DNA of 59,056 bases, from assembly GCA_937950325.1 (NCBI GenBank), contig CALFDJ010000017.1:1-59056 (forward strand), given 5' to 3'. The DNA comes from an uncultured Collinsella sp. GTDB taxonomy: Bacteria; Actinomycetota; Coriobacteriia; Coriobacteriales; Coriobacteriaceae. The translations under genes were made by a program, and so were the position numbers. The notes below the pieces were generated by a model. The model did no database searches, was not told the DNA's origin, and was given only the letters and a program-made list of their open reading frames with translations. Positions 7,089-14,773 of the stretch are shown here, piece by piece. Position 1 is the stretch's first letter; the number at the start of each line of letters is the position of its first letter.

Positions 7089-9680
7089 CTACTTATCGGC
7101 AGCGGTCTTTTTGGTAGTCGACTTCTTGGCCGTCGTCTTTTTGGCGGTCGTCTTCTTGGCAGCAGTCTTCTTGGCCGCCGTCGTCTTCTTGGCCGTGCTC
7201 GCCTTGGTCGTAGTCTTGCGGCCGCGGGCCGGCTTCTTCTCCTTGGTCGGACAGTCCATGTTGACGCAGATACGCCACGGGCCGCGCGCCGTGTTGACCA
7301 CCACGATGGGGGCGCCGCACTCGGGGCAGGTCTCACCCGTCGCCTCGAGCTTACCGCGCGCCGGTAGAGGATAGCTCACGCCGCAATCGTCATAGTTGGT
7401 GCAGCGGATAAAGCGCTTGCCGCTCTTCTCGCTCTTGTGCGCGATCAGGTCGCCATGGCGTCCGGCCTCGGCACACACCTTGCACTCGCCCACCTTAAGG
7501 TCGGGCTCGTAGTTGGTGGGGCATGTGGGGTTCACGCAAATCTCGAAGGCCTTCTGGCGGAACGGCTGACACTTAATGCGCGGCGCACCGCACTCGGGAC
7601 ACACGGCGGCCTCGCCCTCGAGCGGGCTCACCTTGACGCCACTCGGCACCGGATAGGTCACGTCGCAGTCGGGCCATCCCATGCAGCCGATAAAGCTGCC
7701 GCGGGTCTTGGCGCTAGTCTTCATAACCAGGTCCTTGCCGCACTTGGGACAGGCGCCCACGCGTGCATCGGCCGTGACGGCGTCGCTGATGGCGTCGCCC
7801 AGCTCCTGCGTATGCTTGAGCAGCTCGTCGAGCACGCCGGCCAGCAGTGCGCGCGAGTGCGTCACGACATGCTCTTCGGTGTCCTCGCCGCGCTCGACGC
7901 GGGTCATGTCGCCGTCGAGCTCGCTGGTCATATCGGGGCTCGTGATGCGCGGGGCAAACTGCGTCAGCGCATCGATGATGGCGATGCCCAGCTGACTCGG
8001 CTCCACGGGATCGTTTTTGAGGTAGCGCACGGCGTACAGGCGCTCGATGATGCTCGCGCGCGTGGACTTGGTGCCCAAGCCGCGCTTCTCCATCTCCTGC
8101 ACGAGTTTACCCTGGCTGTAGCGTGCGGGCGGCTCGGTCTGCTTTGCCTCGAGCTTAATGTCGAACACATCAACCGTATCGCCCTGCTCCAGCGGCGGCA
8201 TCTGCTCGTCGCGCTTGAGTCCGTACGGGTATGCCTCGCGGAAACCCGGGGTCACGAGCACATCGCCCGAAGCCACGAACGGCTCACCGTTCACGTCGAG
8301 CTCGAGCTTGGTGTTCTCGATGGTCGCGGAACCCATAAGCGTCGCCAGGAAGCGGCGGGCGATAAGATCGTAGAGTTTGCGTTGGCCGCCATCAAGCGTG
8401 GACGGATCGCCCTCGCCCGTGGGGTAGATAGGCGGGTGGTCGGTGGTCTCGACCTTGCCGCGCGTGGGCTTCATGGGACCGGCGAGTACCTTTTTGCACA
8501 CGGGTGCCAGCGCCGGGTTAATCTTTGCCAGGTCGCTCACCACGGCGCCCAGATCAAGCGTCGCGGGGTATACGGTATTGTCGACACGCGGGTAGCTGAT
8601 GAGGCCCGCCATGTAGAGGGACTCGGCGATGCGCATGGTACGCGCAGGCGAGATACCCTCGGCTGCGGCGGCAGCCTGCAGCGAGGTGGTCGCAAACGGC
8701 GTGGGTGGCTGCTGCTTGCGCGAGCGCTTGGTCACCGCGGCAACGGTCGCCGTCGTAGCGCCGTCAACGTGGCCGTACGCTGTCTCGGCAGCATCCTTGT
8801 CGGTAAAGCGTGCCGTCTTGTGCGCAATCTTAAAGCGGTCGTCCTCGGCAGCACTCTGCGCGGCGCCCATGCCACGGATCTGCCAATAGTCCTCGGGCAC
8901 AAACGCCATGCGCTCGCGCTCGCGCTCGACCACCAGGGCAAGCGTCGGCGTCTGCACGCGGCCGGCGGAACGCACGTTGCCAAAACCGCCAAACTTGGCG
9001 AGCGTCAGGTAGCGCGTGAGCACCGCGCCCCAGATGAGGTCGATGTGCTGACGGCTCTCGCCGGCGTCGGCCAGGTTCTGGTCGAGCGAGACAAGGTTAT
9101 CGAAGGCCTGCGTGATCTCGGCCTTGGTAAACGAAGAATACTGGGCGCGGGCGACCGGCAGGTCGGGCGCAGCCTCGCGCACCTTGTTGAGGGCGTCCGA
9201 ACCGATCAGCTCGCCTTCGCGATCGAAGTCCGTGGCGATGATGACGCTGTCGGACTTCTTGGCAAGGTTCTTGAGCGAACGAATGAGCTCCTTCTCGGCC
9301 GGTAGCTTAATGACGGGCGCCCAGGTGAGATAGGGCAGGCTCTCGAGCTTCCAGCCCTTGATGGAGATGCCATCGGCAAGAAACGGCTTGCGCTTGGTGT
9401 CGTAGGGCGGGCGTGCCAAGCCATCGGGTATGTCGGCCGGCAGCATCTCGCCGTCCTCGGTGACCGAATACCAGCCCAGCTTTTTATCGAACAGCACGCT
9501 GTCGCAAAAATCGGGCGCGAGGATGTGACCGGCAAGACCGATCGTCACGCACTCCTCGCCCTTCCACTCAAAACGGTAGATGGCGGTGTTGTACACCTTG
9601 TCCTTTTTGGGTTTGCCCGTGGACAGCCGCTCGGCAATCTGACGCGCGGCGTCATTTTTCTCGGCGATGATGAGCTTCAA
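7089..9680 (-). CDS. topA: DNA topoisomerase I (type IA) with zinc ribbons and Lys/Ala-rich tail
   Basis: An 863-aa enzyme that relaxes negative supercoils. The TOPRIM domain starts at MKLIIAEKND, with the acidic triad in TDFDREGELIG (about residues 150-160). The catalytic tyrosine is in GLISYPRVDN (Tyr about 363). Three or four C-terminal CxxC zinc-ribbon modules follow, e.g. CPKCGKDL, CPECGAPRI. The last ~50 residues are Lys/Ala/Thr repeats (KKTTAKK type), like histone-H1-like tails of actinobacterial TopA. The start is TTG at 9680 after AGGAG. The N-terminus resembles archaeal-type topoisomerases more than E. coli TopA. It is the last gene of the tat-hyp run. Confidence 0.92.
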   Translation of the reverse strand: MKLIIAEKNDAARQIAERLSTGKPKKDKVYNTAIYRFEWKGEECVTIGLAGHILAPDFCDSVLFDKKLGWYSVTEDGEMLPADIPDGLARPPYDTKRKPFLADGISIKGWKLESLPYLTWAPVIKLPAEKELIRSLKNLAKKSDSVIIATDFDREGELIGSDALNKVREAAPDLPVARAQYSSFTKAEITQAFDNLVSLDQNLADAGESRQHIDLIWGAVLTRYLTLAKFGGFGNVRSAGRVQTPTLALVVERERERMAFVPEDYWQIRGMGAAQSAAEDDRFKIAHKTARFTDKDAAETAYGHVDGATTATVAAVTKRSRKQQPPTPFATTSLQAAAAAEGISPARTMRIAESLYMAGLISYPRVDNTVYPATLDLGAVVSDLAKINPALAPVCKKVLAGPMKPTRGKVETTDHPPIYPTGEGDPSTLDGGQRKLYDLIARRFLATLMGSATIENTKLELDVNGEPFVASGDVLVTPGFREAYPYGLKRDEQMPPLEQGDTVDVFDIKLEAKQTEPPARYSQGKLVQEMEKRGLGTKSTRASIIERLYAVRYLKNDPVEPSQLGIAIIDALTQFAPRITSPDMTSELDGDMTRVERGEDTEEHVVTHSRALLAGVLDELLKHTQELGDAISDAVTADARVGACPKCGKDLVMKTSAKTRGSFIGCMGWPDCDVTYPVPSGVKVSPLEGEAAVCPECGAPRIKCQPFRQKAFEICVNPTCPTNYEPDLKVGECKVCAEAGRHGDLIAHKSEKSGKRFIRCTNYDDCGVSYPLPARGKLEATGETCPECGAPIVVVNTARGPWRICVNMDCPTKEKKPARGRKTTTKASTAKKTTAAKKTAAKKTTAKKTTAKKSTTKKTAADK

Positions 9681-9734
9681 AAGAGGCTCCTATCTCGTGT
9701 CTCTGCGGCTACGCCCGCCCGTATGGCGGCCGAT

Positions 9735-10418
9735 TTACGCCCTTGCTTGCTCGATCTGCCCGATGAGCCAATCGCACCAGGCATCCATGCCCTCGCCCTT
9801 GCGCGCGCTCACGGCAAACCGCGGCGCCTGCGGATTGAGGTCATCGAGTGTCTTAGTATACCTATCCATGTCAAAATCGAAAGCCGGGGCCACGTCGACC
9901 TTATTGAGCAGCTGCGCGCCAGCGTGCTGGAAGATGCCCGGGTACTTGATGGGCTTGTCGTCGCCCTCGGGCACCGAGAGAATCATGATGGACAGGTTCT
10001 CACCCAGGTCAAAGTCGACCGGGCAGACCAAGTTGCCCACGTTTTCGATAAAGATGACGTCGATGTTCTCCAGACCGACGGCCTGGTCGAACGCGTCAAC
10101 GGCCTCCATGATCATGTTGCCCTCGAGGTGGCACAGGCCACCCGTGTTGATCTGGATGGCGGGCATGCCGGCTTCCTTCATGGTGATGGCGTCGACATCC
10201 GAGGCAATATCGCCCTCGATGACGGCACAGCGCAGGCCAGCCTTGTCGCGCAGGCGCTCGTTGGTGCCCAGGATCGTGGTGGTCTTGCCCGAACCGGGGC
10301 TCGACAGTACATTGATCACATAGGTGTTTGTCTCTTTAAATCGCTGTCGCAGCTGATCTGCCAGGCGCTCATTGCGCGACAGAATCGGCGACGCGATATC
10401 AATCGTTTTCTCGGCCAT
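9735..10418 (-). CDS. hypB: Hydrogenase/urease nickel-incorporation GTPase HypB
   Basis: About 227 aa. P-loop NVLSSPGSGKTT (residues ~37-47), the nickel-binding Cys-His in GGLCHLEGNMI, the GNLVCPVDFDLGE strand and the NKVD guanine-specificity motif are all present. HypB loads nickel into [NiFe]-hydrogenase together with HypA. The N-terminal metal-binding CxxCGC and His-rich regions of some HypB proteins are absent. The ATG at 10418 is chosen because AAGGAG sits 8 nt upstream; the GTG at 10427 would overlap that site. 55 bp separate it from hypA. Confidence 0.95.
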   Translation of the reverse strand: MAEKTIDIASPILSRNERLADQLRQRFKETNTYVINVLSSPGSGKTTTILGTNERLRDKAGLRCAVIEGDIASDVDAITMKEAGMPAIQINTGGLCHLEGNMIMEAVDAFDQAVGLENIDVIFIENVGNLVCPVDFDLGENLSIMILSVPEGDDKPIKYPGIFQHAGAQLLNKVDVAPAFDFDMDRYTKTLDDLNPQAPRFAVSARKGEGMDAWCDWLIGQIEQARA

Positions 10419-10473
10419 ACTCGGCACTCCTTACTTTGGCCCCTTTATACCCCATCACCAGATGGCTAGCGGG

Positions 10474-10830
10474 CTAATCGTCGGGGGTTTCGATTTCGAT
10501 ACTTGCGATGTCGAGCTCGCGGCCGTGCAGCAGACGCACGTTGGCGCCGCCACATTGGGGACAGCGGCAATGGAAGCGATCGTGCTCAAAGACCTCCCCG
10601 CAGTCCAGACACTCGCTTTGTGGATGGACTTCCTCCACGGCAAGCTCGCAACCTCGCGTGAGCGGGTCCTCATCGCGAAATGTCTCCCACGCAAAGTCGA
10701 GCGCCTCGCGCACAACTTCGGTCATATCCCCGATACGCAGCGTTACCAAAACGGCGCGCGAGGCCCCCGCCCCACGCGCCGCGCGAATCACTGTATCGAG
10801 TATGCCGTTGACAATGCCAACCTCGTGCAT
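10474..10830 (-). CDS. hypA: Hydrogenase nickel chaperone HypA
   Basis: 118 aa. It begins MHEVGI, giving the nickel-ligand His2, and has the zinc site CLDCGEVF...CRCPQCGG (two CxxC pairs). This is the standard HypA layout. It hands nickel to HypB. It follows tatC by 6 bp and so is almost certainly co-transcribed with tatA-tatC. No hydrogenase structural gene or hypCDEF lies in the window, so the target enzyme must be elsewhere. Confidence 0.95.
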   Translation of the reverse strand: MHEVGIVNGILDTVIRAARGAGASRAVLVTLRIGDMTEVVREALDFAWETFRDEDPLTRGCELAVEEVHPQSECLDCGEVFEHDRFHCRCPQCGGANVRLLHGRELDIASIEIETPDD

Positions 10831-10836
10831 ACCGAT

Positions 10837-11628
10837 TTACTCCTCGTCGTCCTCATCGTCCGAGAACAGGTCCAGACGGCTCACAAACAGGCCCTCCTTG
10901 CCCTCGCGCGCGGTAATGACCACGCGGGCAATGGCGAGCGAAATCTCGTAGAGCGAGAGCAGGGCACCATACATGAGGCCCAGCGTAACGGGCGAGCCGT
11001 CGGGCGTAATCACAGCCGAGCCCACAAGCAGGCCCACGTACACGTAGCGCCAGGCGCCGCGGAAGGCCGCGTAGGACACGATGTGGAAGACGGACAGGTA
11101 GAAGATGATGAGCGGCAGCTCAAACGCCACGCCAAAGCCGATCATAAAGAGCAGCTCCATGTTGACGTAGTTCTCCAGGTCGGGCAGCGCCGTGGCGACG
11201 GCCGAGGTCTCGCCGATGAGCCACTCAAAGCCTGCCGGGATAATGATGAAGTAGCAGAAGATGGCGCCCAGGAAGAACAGCACCGTCGAGGCGAGCACCG
11301 TGGGCACGACCCACTTGCGCTCGTTGGGGCGAAGCGCCGGCAGGAAAAACGCCAGAATCTGCCAGATGATCATGGGCGTGCACATGACCACGGCCATCTT
11401 GATGGCCAGTGAGAAGCGCAGGCCAAAGCCGCCGAGCGTGGTGGTGATGTAGAACTTACCGTCCGGCACAAAGGAGCGGATGGGATCTTTCAGGATGTCG
11501 AGCACCACAGGCGTGGCGAAATACAGCACGATAGCGGCTGCAAAGACTGACACGACCACGATGGTCAGGCGGCGACGGAGCTCTCCCAGGTGATCGAAGA
11601 GCGGCATACGCGCAGGTCCGATAGGCAT
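10837..11628 (-). CDS. tatC: Twin-arginine translocase subunit TatC
   Basis: 263 aa, six membrane helices. It begins with the TatC signature MPLFDHLGELRRR, carries FYLSVFHIVSYAAFRGAWRYVYVGLLVGSAVITPDG in the last half (each piece typical), and ends in a short acidic tail (DDEDDEE). TatC recognises twin-arginine signal peptides of folded exported proteins. The ATG overlaps the tatA stop (TAATG). A second Met at MPLFDH (11607) is possible but has no better ribosome site. Confidence 0.95.
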   Translation of the reverse strand: MPIGPARMPLFDHLGELRRRLTIVVVSVFAAAIVLYFATPVVLDILKDPIRSFVPDGKFYITTTLGGFGLRFSLAIKMAVVMCTPMIIWQILAFFLPALRPNERKWVVPTVLASTVLFFLGAIFCYFIIIPAGFEWLIGETSAVATALPDLENYVNMELLFMIGFGVAFELPLIIFYLSVFHIVSYAAFRGAWRYVYVGLLVGSAVITPDGSPVTLGLMYGALLSLYEISLAIARVVITAREGKEGLFVSRLDLFSDDEDDEE

Positions 11629-12212
11629 TACTCATCGCCTCCCTTCGGGGCAGCGGCGTCGTCCTCGGCCTCGAGCTCGCGAGCGAGCTGGTCGACGACG
11701 GCTTTGCGCTTGCGGGGACGACGAGCATAGAGGTCGGCCGTCGTGGGCTCTGCCGGCTCGGGCTCGGGCTCCGGCTCTGCAGCAGGCTCGGGCTCAACGG
11801 CAGCAGCGGCGGCAGTGGCAGACCCGGCGTCGGCGTCCTCGGTCGCAGGCTCCTCAGCAGCACCTTCACCCTCATCAGCACCCTCGCTTGCGGCCTTCTC
11901 GGCGGCAAGGCGGGCACGGCGCTCGGCAAAGGTCTCCTTCTTGGCGGGCGCTGCCGTCTCGGCGGCACCCTCGTCCGCATCGGAATCGTCATCGACGGCA
12001 GCCTTCTTGGGCTTGACCGGGGCCGACGCGGCCTCGCTCACCGGATCGATGATCTCGGACTGAACAACAGCCGTCATCTTTTCCTGCGTCTCGCGGAACT
12101 GACGGATGGCACGGCCGATCGTACGGCCCATCTGCGGGAGCTTATCCGGGCCAAACAGCAAAAAGCCGAAGACCACGATGATCGCGAGCTCACCCTCTCC
12201 AATACCAAACAC
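11628..12212 (-). CDS. tatA: Twin-arginine translocase subunit TatA/TatB-type
   Basis: About 194 aa. A single N-terminal helix and hinge (FGIGEGELAIIVVFGFLLFG, then PDKLPQMGRTIGRAIRQF) define the TatA/B family. A long charged tail rich in Ala, Glu and Pro, with a predicted disordered run, follows; this is longer than TatA of E. coli (89 aa) and nearer to TatB. It is the only TatA/B gene here, so it may serve both roles. The start is GTG at 12212, 6 nt after GGAGGT; the longer reading frame to 12257 has no ribosome site. Confidence 0.9.
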   Translation of the reverse strand: MFGIGEGELAIIVVFGFLLFGPDKLPQMGRTIGRAIRQFRETQEKMTAVVQSEIIDPVSEAASAPVKPKKAAVDDDSDADEGAAETAAPAKKETFAERRARLAAEKAASEGADEGEGAAEEPATEDADAGSATAAAAAVEPEPAAEPEPEPEPAEPTTADLYARRPRKRKAVVDQLARELEAEDDAAAPKGGDE

Positions 12213-12365
12213 ACATACCTCCAAGGCTCGATGTGAGTCGAGCCCGCACCGCGCCATTCGGCCGGAACTCGTCTATTCATTCGGTCAAGTATAGCGCCCG
12301 GACGCCAAAACATCCGAGCGCATCACAAACATATGCCAAACGGCATGCCCTTTTGGGGGCAAAGA

Positions 12366-12680
12366 TTATGCAGCGGTGATCGAAATCTCCTGGTCGACAC
12401 CCAACAGCTGAACCACGCGCATCACCGGGGGCTGCACATTGGTGCAGCTAAAGCGCTTGCCGTGGTCGGCCGCGTGGTGCGCGGCGCCCACGAGCACGCC
12501 AATGCCCGTCGAGTCGATGTAGCTCACCTGGGCAAAATCGAGCTCAACGGCCTCAGTGGGCTGCTCGAGCGCCAGGTCGATGGCATTGCGCAGGCTATCG
12601 GCGTTAGAGATATCGATCTCGCCGGTGACCTTAATGGTGTAGAGCTCTGGCGTGGGGTTGGTGGAAATACCCAAATCCAT
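12366..12680 (-). CDS. STAS-domain anti-anti-sigma factor
   Basis: 104 aa, a single STAS domain. It has the SpoIIAA-like core FAQVSYIDSTGIGVLVGA with the phosphorylatable Ser57 of DST. Such proteins control a sigma factor by binding an anti-sigma kinase, and phosphorylation switches them off. No kinase, phosphatase or sigma factor is adjacent, so the partner is unknown. ATG preceded by AAAGGAG. It lies 51 bp after the aminotransferase. Confidence 0.88.
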   Translation of the reverse strand: MDLGISTNPTPELYTIKVTGEIDISNADSLRNAIDLALEQPTEAVELDFAQVSYIDSTGIGVLVGAAHHAADHGKRFSCTNVQPPVMRVVQLLGVDQEISITAA

Positions 12681-12731
12681 GTATACGCTCCTTTACGTAT
12701 CGAAAGTGCGGATAGTACGGGAGGCCGCGCG

Positions 12732-14036
12732 TTAGGCGCGCTCGGCACGCGCAAGCTCGGCAGCGACAAGCTTAACGGCCAGCACCAGCACATCGAGCGC
12801 GGCCTCCAGGTCCTCGACCGTGGGATAGCTCGGCGCGATGCGGATGTTGGTGTCGCGCGGGTCCTTGCCATAGGGCCAGGTAGCACCGGCCGGCGTGAGC
12901 TTGACGCCCAGGTCTGCGCAAAGCGCGGCGACCTTCTGGGCCGAGCCCTCGGGACCATCAAAGCTTACAAAGTAGCCGCCGCGGGGGTGCGTCCAGGTGG
13001 CGCAGCCCGTGTCACCCAAACCCTCGGTGAGCTTGCGCTCGACGGCCTCAAAGCGCGGACGCAGGAACTCGGCATGCTTTTTCATGTGCTCCTTGACCGC
13101 CTCGATGGTGGGAAGGAAGCGCACGTGACGTAGCTGGTTGAGCTTGTCGGCGCTGATGAGGCCGGCCTTCAGGCGCTTGGAGAACTCGGCGATGACCGCG
13201 GGACTCGCGCCGATAAATCCGATGCCGGCGCCCGGGAAGGTGATCTTGGACGTCGAGGCAAAGGCTACCACGCGGTCCTCGGTGCCCGCCGCGCGAGCGA
13301 GGTCAAAGATGTTTGCGAGCTCGTCGGTCTCGTCGTACAGGTCGTGCACGCAGTAGGCATTGTCCCAGAAGATGCGGAAATCGGGCGCGGCCGTGGGCAT
13401 CTCGACCAGACGGCGCACAGTATCCTCGCTAAAGGTGATGCCCGTGGGGTTGGAATACTTGGGCACGCACCAGATACCCTTGATGGAATCGTCGGCGGCA
13501 ACGAGGCGCTCGATCTCGTCCATGTCGGGGCCGTTGTCGGTCATCGAGACGGGGACGTTCTCGATGCCCAAGTCGGCGGTAATGCCAAAGTGGCGATCGT
13601 AGCCGGGAACGAGGCACAGGAACTTGACCTTCTTGCCGTCGTGCGCGGCCTCGTAGGCGTCCCAAGGCTCACTGCCGCACGAACCGCAACGCCAGAACAT
13701 GCCGGCGATGTCGTGCTCGATCAAAAGGCTCGACGAACCCAGCACGAGCGTCTGCTCGGCGGGGCAGCCCAGGAACTCCCCTGCCAACTTGCGTGCCGAA
13801 GGAATGCCTTCGAAGCAGCCGTAGTTGGAGCAGTCGACGTTGCCGTCGTGCAGATCGGCATCGGCATTGAGGATATCGAGCATGGGGCGTGAGATGTCAA
13901 CCTGGGCGGGCGACGGCTTGCCGCGGGCCATATCGAGCGCCAGGCCCTTGGCCTTGACCTCGGCGACCTCGGCTTTGAGCGCCTCGATGGCGGCATCGAG
14001 TTCGGTGGTTTCCATCTTCTGGTAGATCGTCTGCAT
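12732..14036 (-). CDS. Aminotransferase class I, type 1c aspartate aminotransferase-like
   Basis: 434 aa PLP enzyme. It matches the 1c/MocR-like aspartate aminotransferases: MARGKPSPAQVDISRPMLDI near the N-terminus, NYGCFEGIPSAR, VPKYSNPTGIT, the PLP-N1 Asp in FWDNAYCVHDL (~225) and the Schiff-base lysine in STSKITFPGAG (~264). The phosphate-binding Arg lies in NIRIAPSYP near the end. The likely reaction is transamination between aspartate or a related acid and 2-oxoglutarate. ATG at 14036 follows AAAGG by 9 nt. Substrate specificity cannot be read from sequence. Confidence 0.88.
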   Translation of the reverse strand: MQTIYQKMETTELDAAIEALKAEVAEVKAKGLALDMARGKPSPAQVDISRPMLDILNADADLHDGNVDCSNYGCFEGIPSARKLAGEFLGCPAEQTLVLGSSSLLIEHDIAGMFWRCGSCGSEPWDAYEAAHDGKKVKFLCLVPGYDRHFGITADLGIENVPVSMTDNGPDMDEIERLVAADDSIKGIWCVPKYSNPTGITFSEDTVRRLVEMPTAAPDFRIFWDNAYCVHDLYDETDELANIFDLARAAGTEDRVVAFASTSKITFPGAGIGFIGASPAVIAEFSKRLKAGLISADKLNQLRHVRFLPTIEAVKEHMKKHAEFLRPRFEAVERKLTEGLGDTGCATWTHPRGGYFVSFDGPEGSAQKVAALCADLGVKLTPAGATWPYGKDPRDTNIRIAPSYPTVEDLEAALDVLVLAVKLVAAELARAERA

Positions 14037-14186
14037 GGGGTGCGACCTTTCGCGAAGCGGTACGTTGCAGTTCGTCTAAGTATAGACCGCCACCGCCGCA
14101 ACGTTATGAAGCCGTGATAGATTAAGTACATCGCAATGAATTACGAATCGCCGCGCATGCCGGCGTGGGGCGCCCAAGGAGGCACT

Positions 14187-14441
14187 ATGGAGTACGGATC
14201 GTTCCAGGCCGAGGAATTCGGCGATCTGCAGCGCCTGGTCGACGGACTGTTTTACGACCGCCACGCCATCGACCGCCTGGATCTGATCGTACAGGCCGAA
14301 ATCTTGGACCTGGCGCCCGACCTTATGGAAATCGTCAACCTGCTACCGCCCGGCTATTACGACCGCCAGTCACTTTGCGACCAGCTCAACTCCGCCTTGG
14401 CCGCCCACGGCTGGGGCGCCATCTACGGCACCGTGGAATAA
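14187..14441 (+). CDS. Small hypothetical protein
   Basis: About 84 aa from the ATG at 14187, which has a strong AAGGAGG site; the longer frame from 14136 lacks one. The protein is acidic, mostly helical (FGDLQRLVDGLF, LDLIVQAEILDLAPDLMEIV), and contains PPGYYDRQSLCDQLNSALAAHGW. I do not recognise the family, although the size and pattern are consistent with a small cytoplasmic protein conserved within the genus. It is divergent from the aminotransferase and followed by two terminator-like hairpins. Confidence 0.7.
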   Translation: MEYGSFQAEEFGDLQRLVDGLFYDRHAIDRLDLIVQAEILDLAPDLMEIVNLLPPGYYDRQSLCDQLNSALAAHGWGAIYGTVE

Positions 14442-14473
14442 ACCTAGTCATTGGGGCCTGTGGTCAAAAAATA

Positions 14474-14502
14474 GCAAATATGAGTACTGTTACTTTTTTA
14501 GT
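14474..14502. repeat. 21-nt element (copy B) forming an imperfect palindrome
   Basis: Left arm GCAAATATGAGTACTGTTAC plus T (14474-14494), a T spacer, then AGTAACAG. The right arm is truncated after eight paired bases. The full complementary arm is present alone at 118-138. Confidence 0.75.
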
Positions 14503-14520
14503 AACAGCGATTTTGAATTA

Positions 14521-14542
14521 AAAAGGCCAGTCTTGGCCTTTT
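14521..14542 (+). terminator. Intrinsic terminator
   Basis: Stem AAAAGGCCA/TGGCCTTTT with loop GTCT, ending in T residues. It lies 80 bp after the small hypothetical gene. Confidence 0.65.
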
Positions 14543-14643
14543 GTGCCCGGTTTTGGAAGGATGCATCGGCATTTTTCGTCCAGCCACGCAATCGTTAATG
14601 CACAGACAGAATAGATTTGTACATTATTTTTCGCGCCTAAAAT

Positions 14644-14683
14644 GAAACGCCGTTTGTGACAGTACTCACAAACGGCGTTTTTT
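14644..14683 (+). terminator. Strong terminator hairpin before nhaA
   Basis: Stem GAAACGCCGTTTGTG/CACAAACGGCGTTT (one end base free), loop ACAGTACT, then TTTT on the plus strand. The loop shares ACAGTACT with the 118/14474 element. It lies between converging transcripts, 90 bp from the nhaA stop. Confidence 0.75.
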
Positions 14684-14773
14684 GGCCACTGGGGTGTCCG
14701 GCAGGTGGCAAGTACCACTCAAAACCGTGTTTTACACGCGCTCGAGCAGGCTCTGGCGTCTGTTTCTACGCGC

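Larger units (their letters stand above)
14442..14773. other. A/T-rich spacer with a palindrome and two terminators
   Basis: 332 bp without a credible gene. It holds an imperfect palindrome at 14474-14502, a terminator hairpin at 14521-14542 and a second hairpin at 14644-14683. Between the two hairpins lies about 100 nt with a weak promoter-like pair TTGTAC (14617-14622) and TAAAAT with a short spacer. A small transcript is possible but unsupported otherwise. Confidence 0.5.

Noticed and set aside
7437..9305. 622-codon plus-strand frame opposite topA
   Set aside because: Antisense shadow of a type IA topoisomerase with full motifs.
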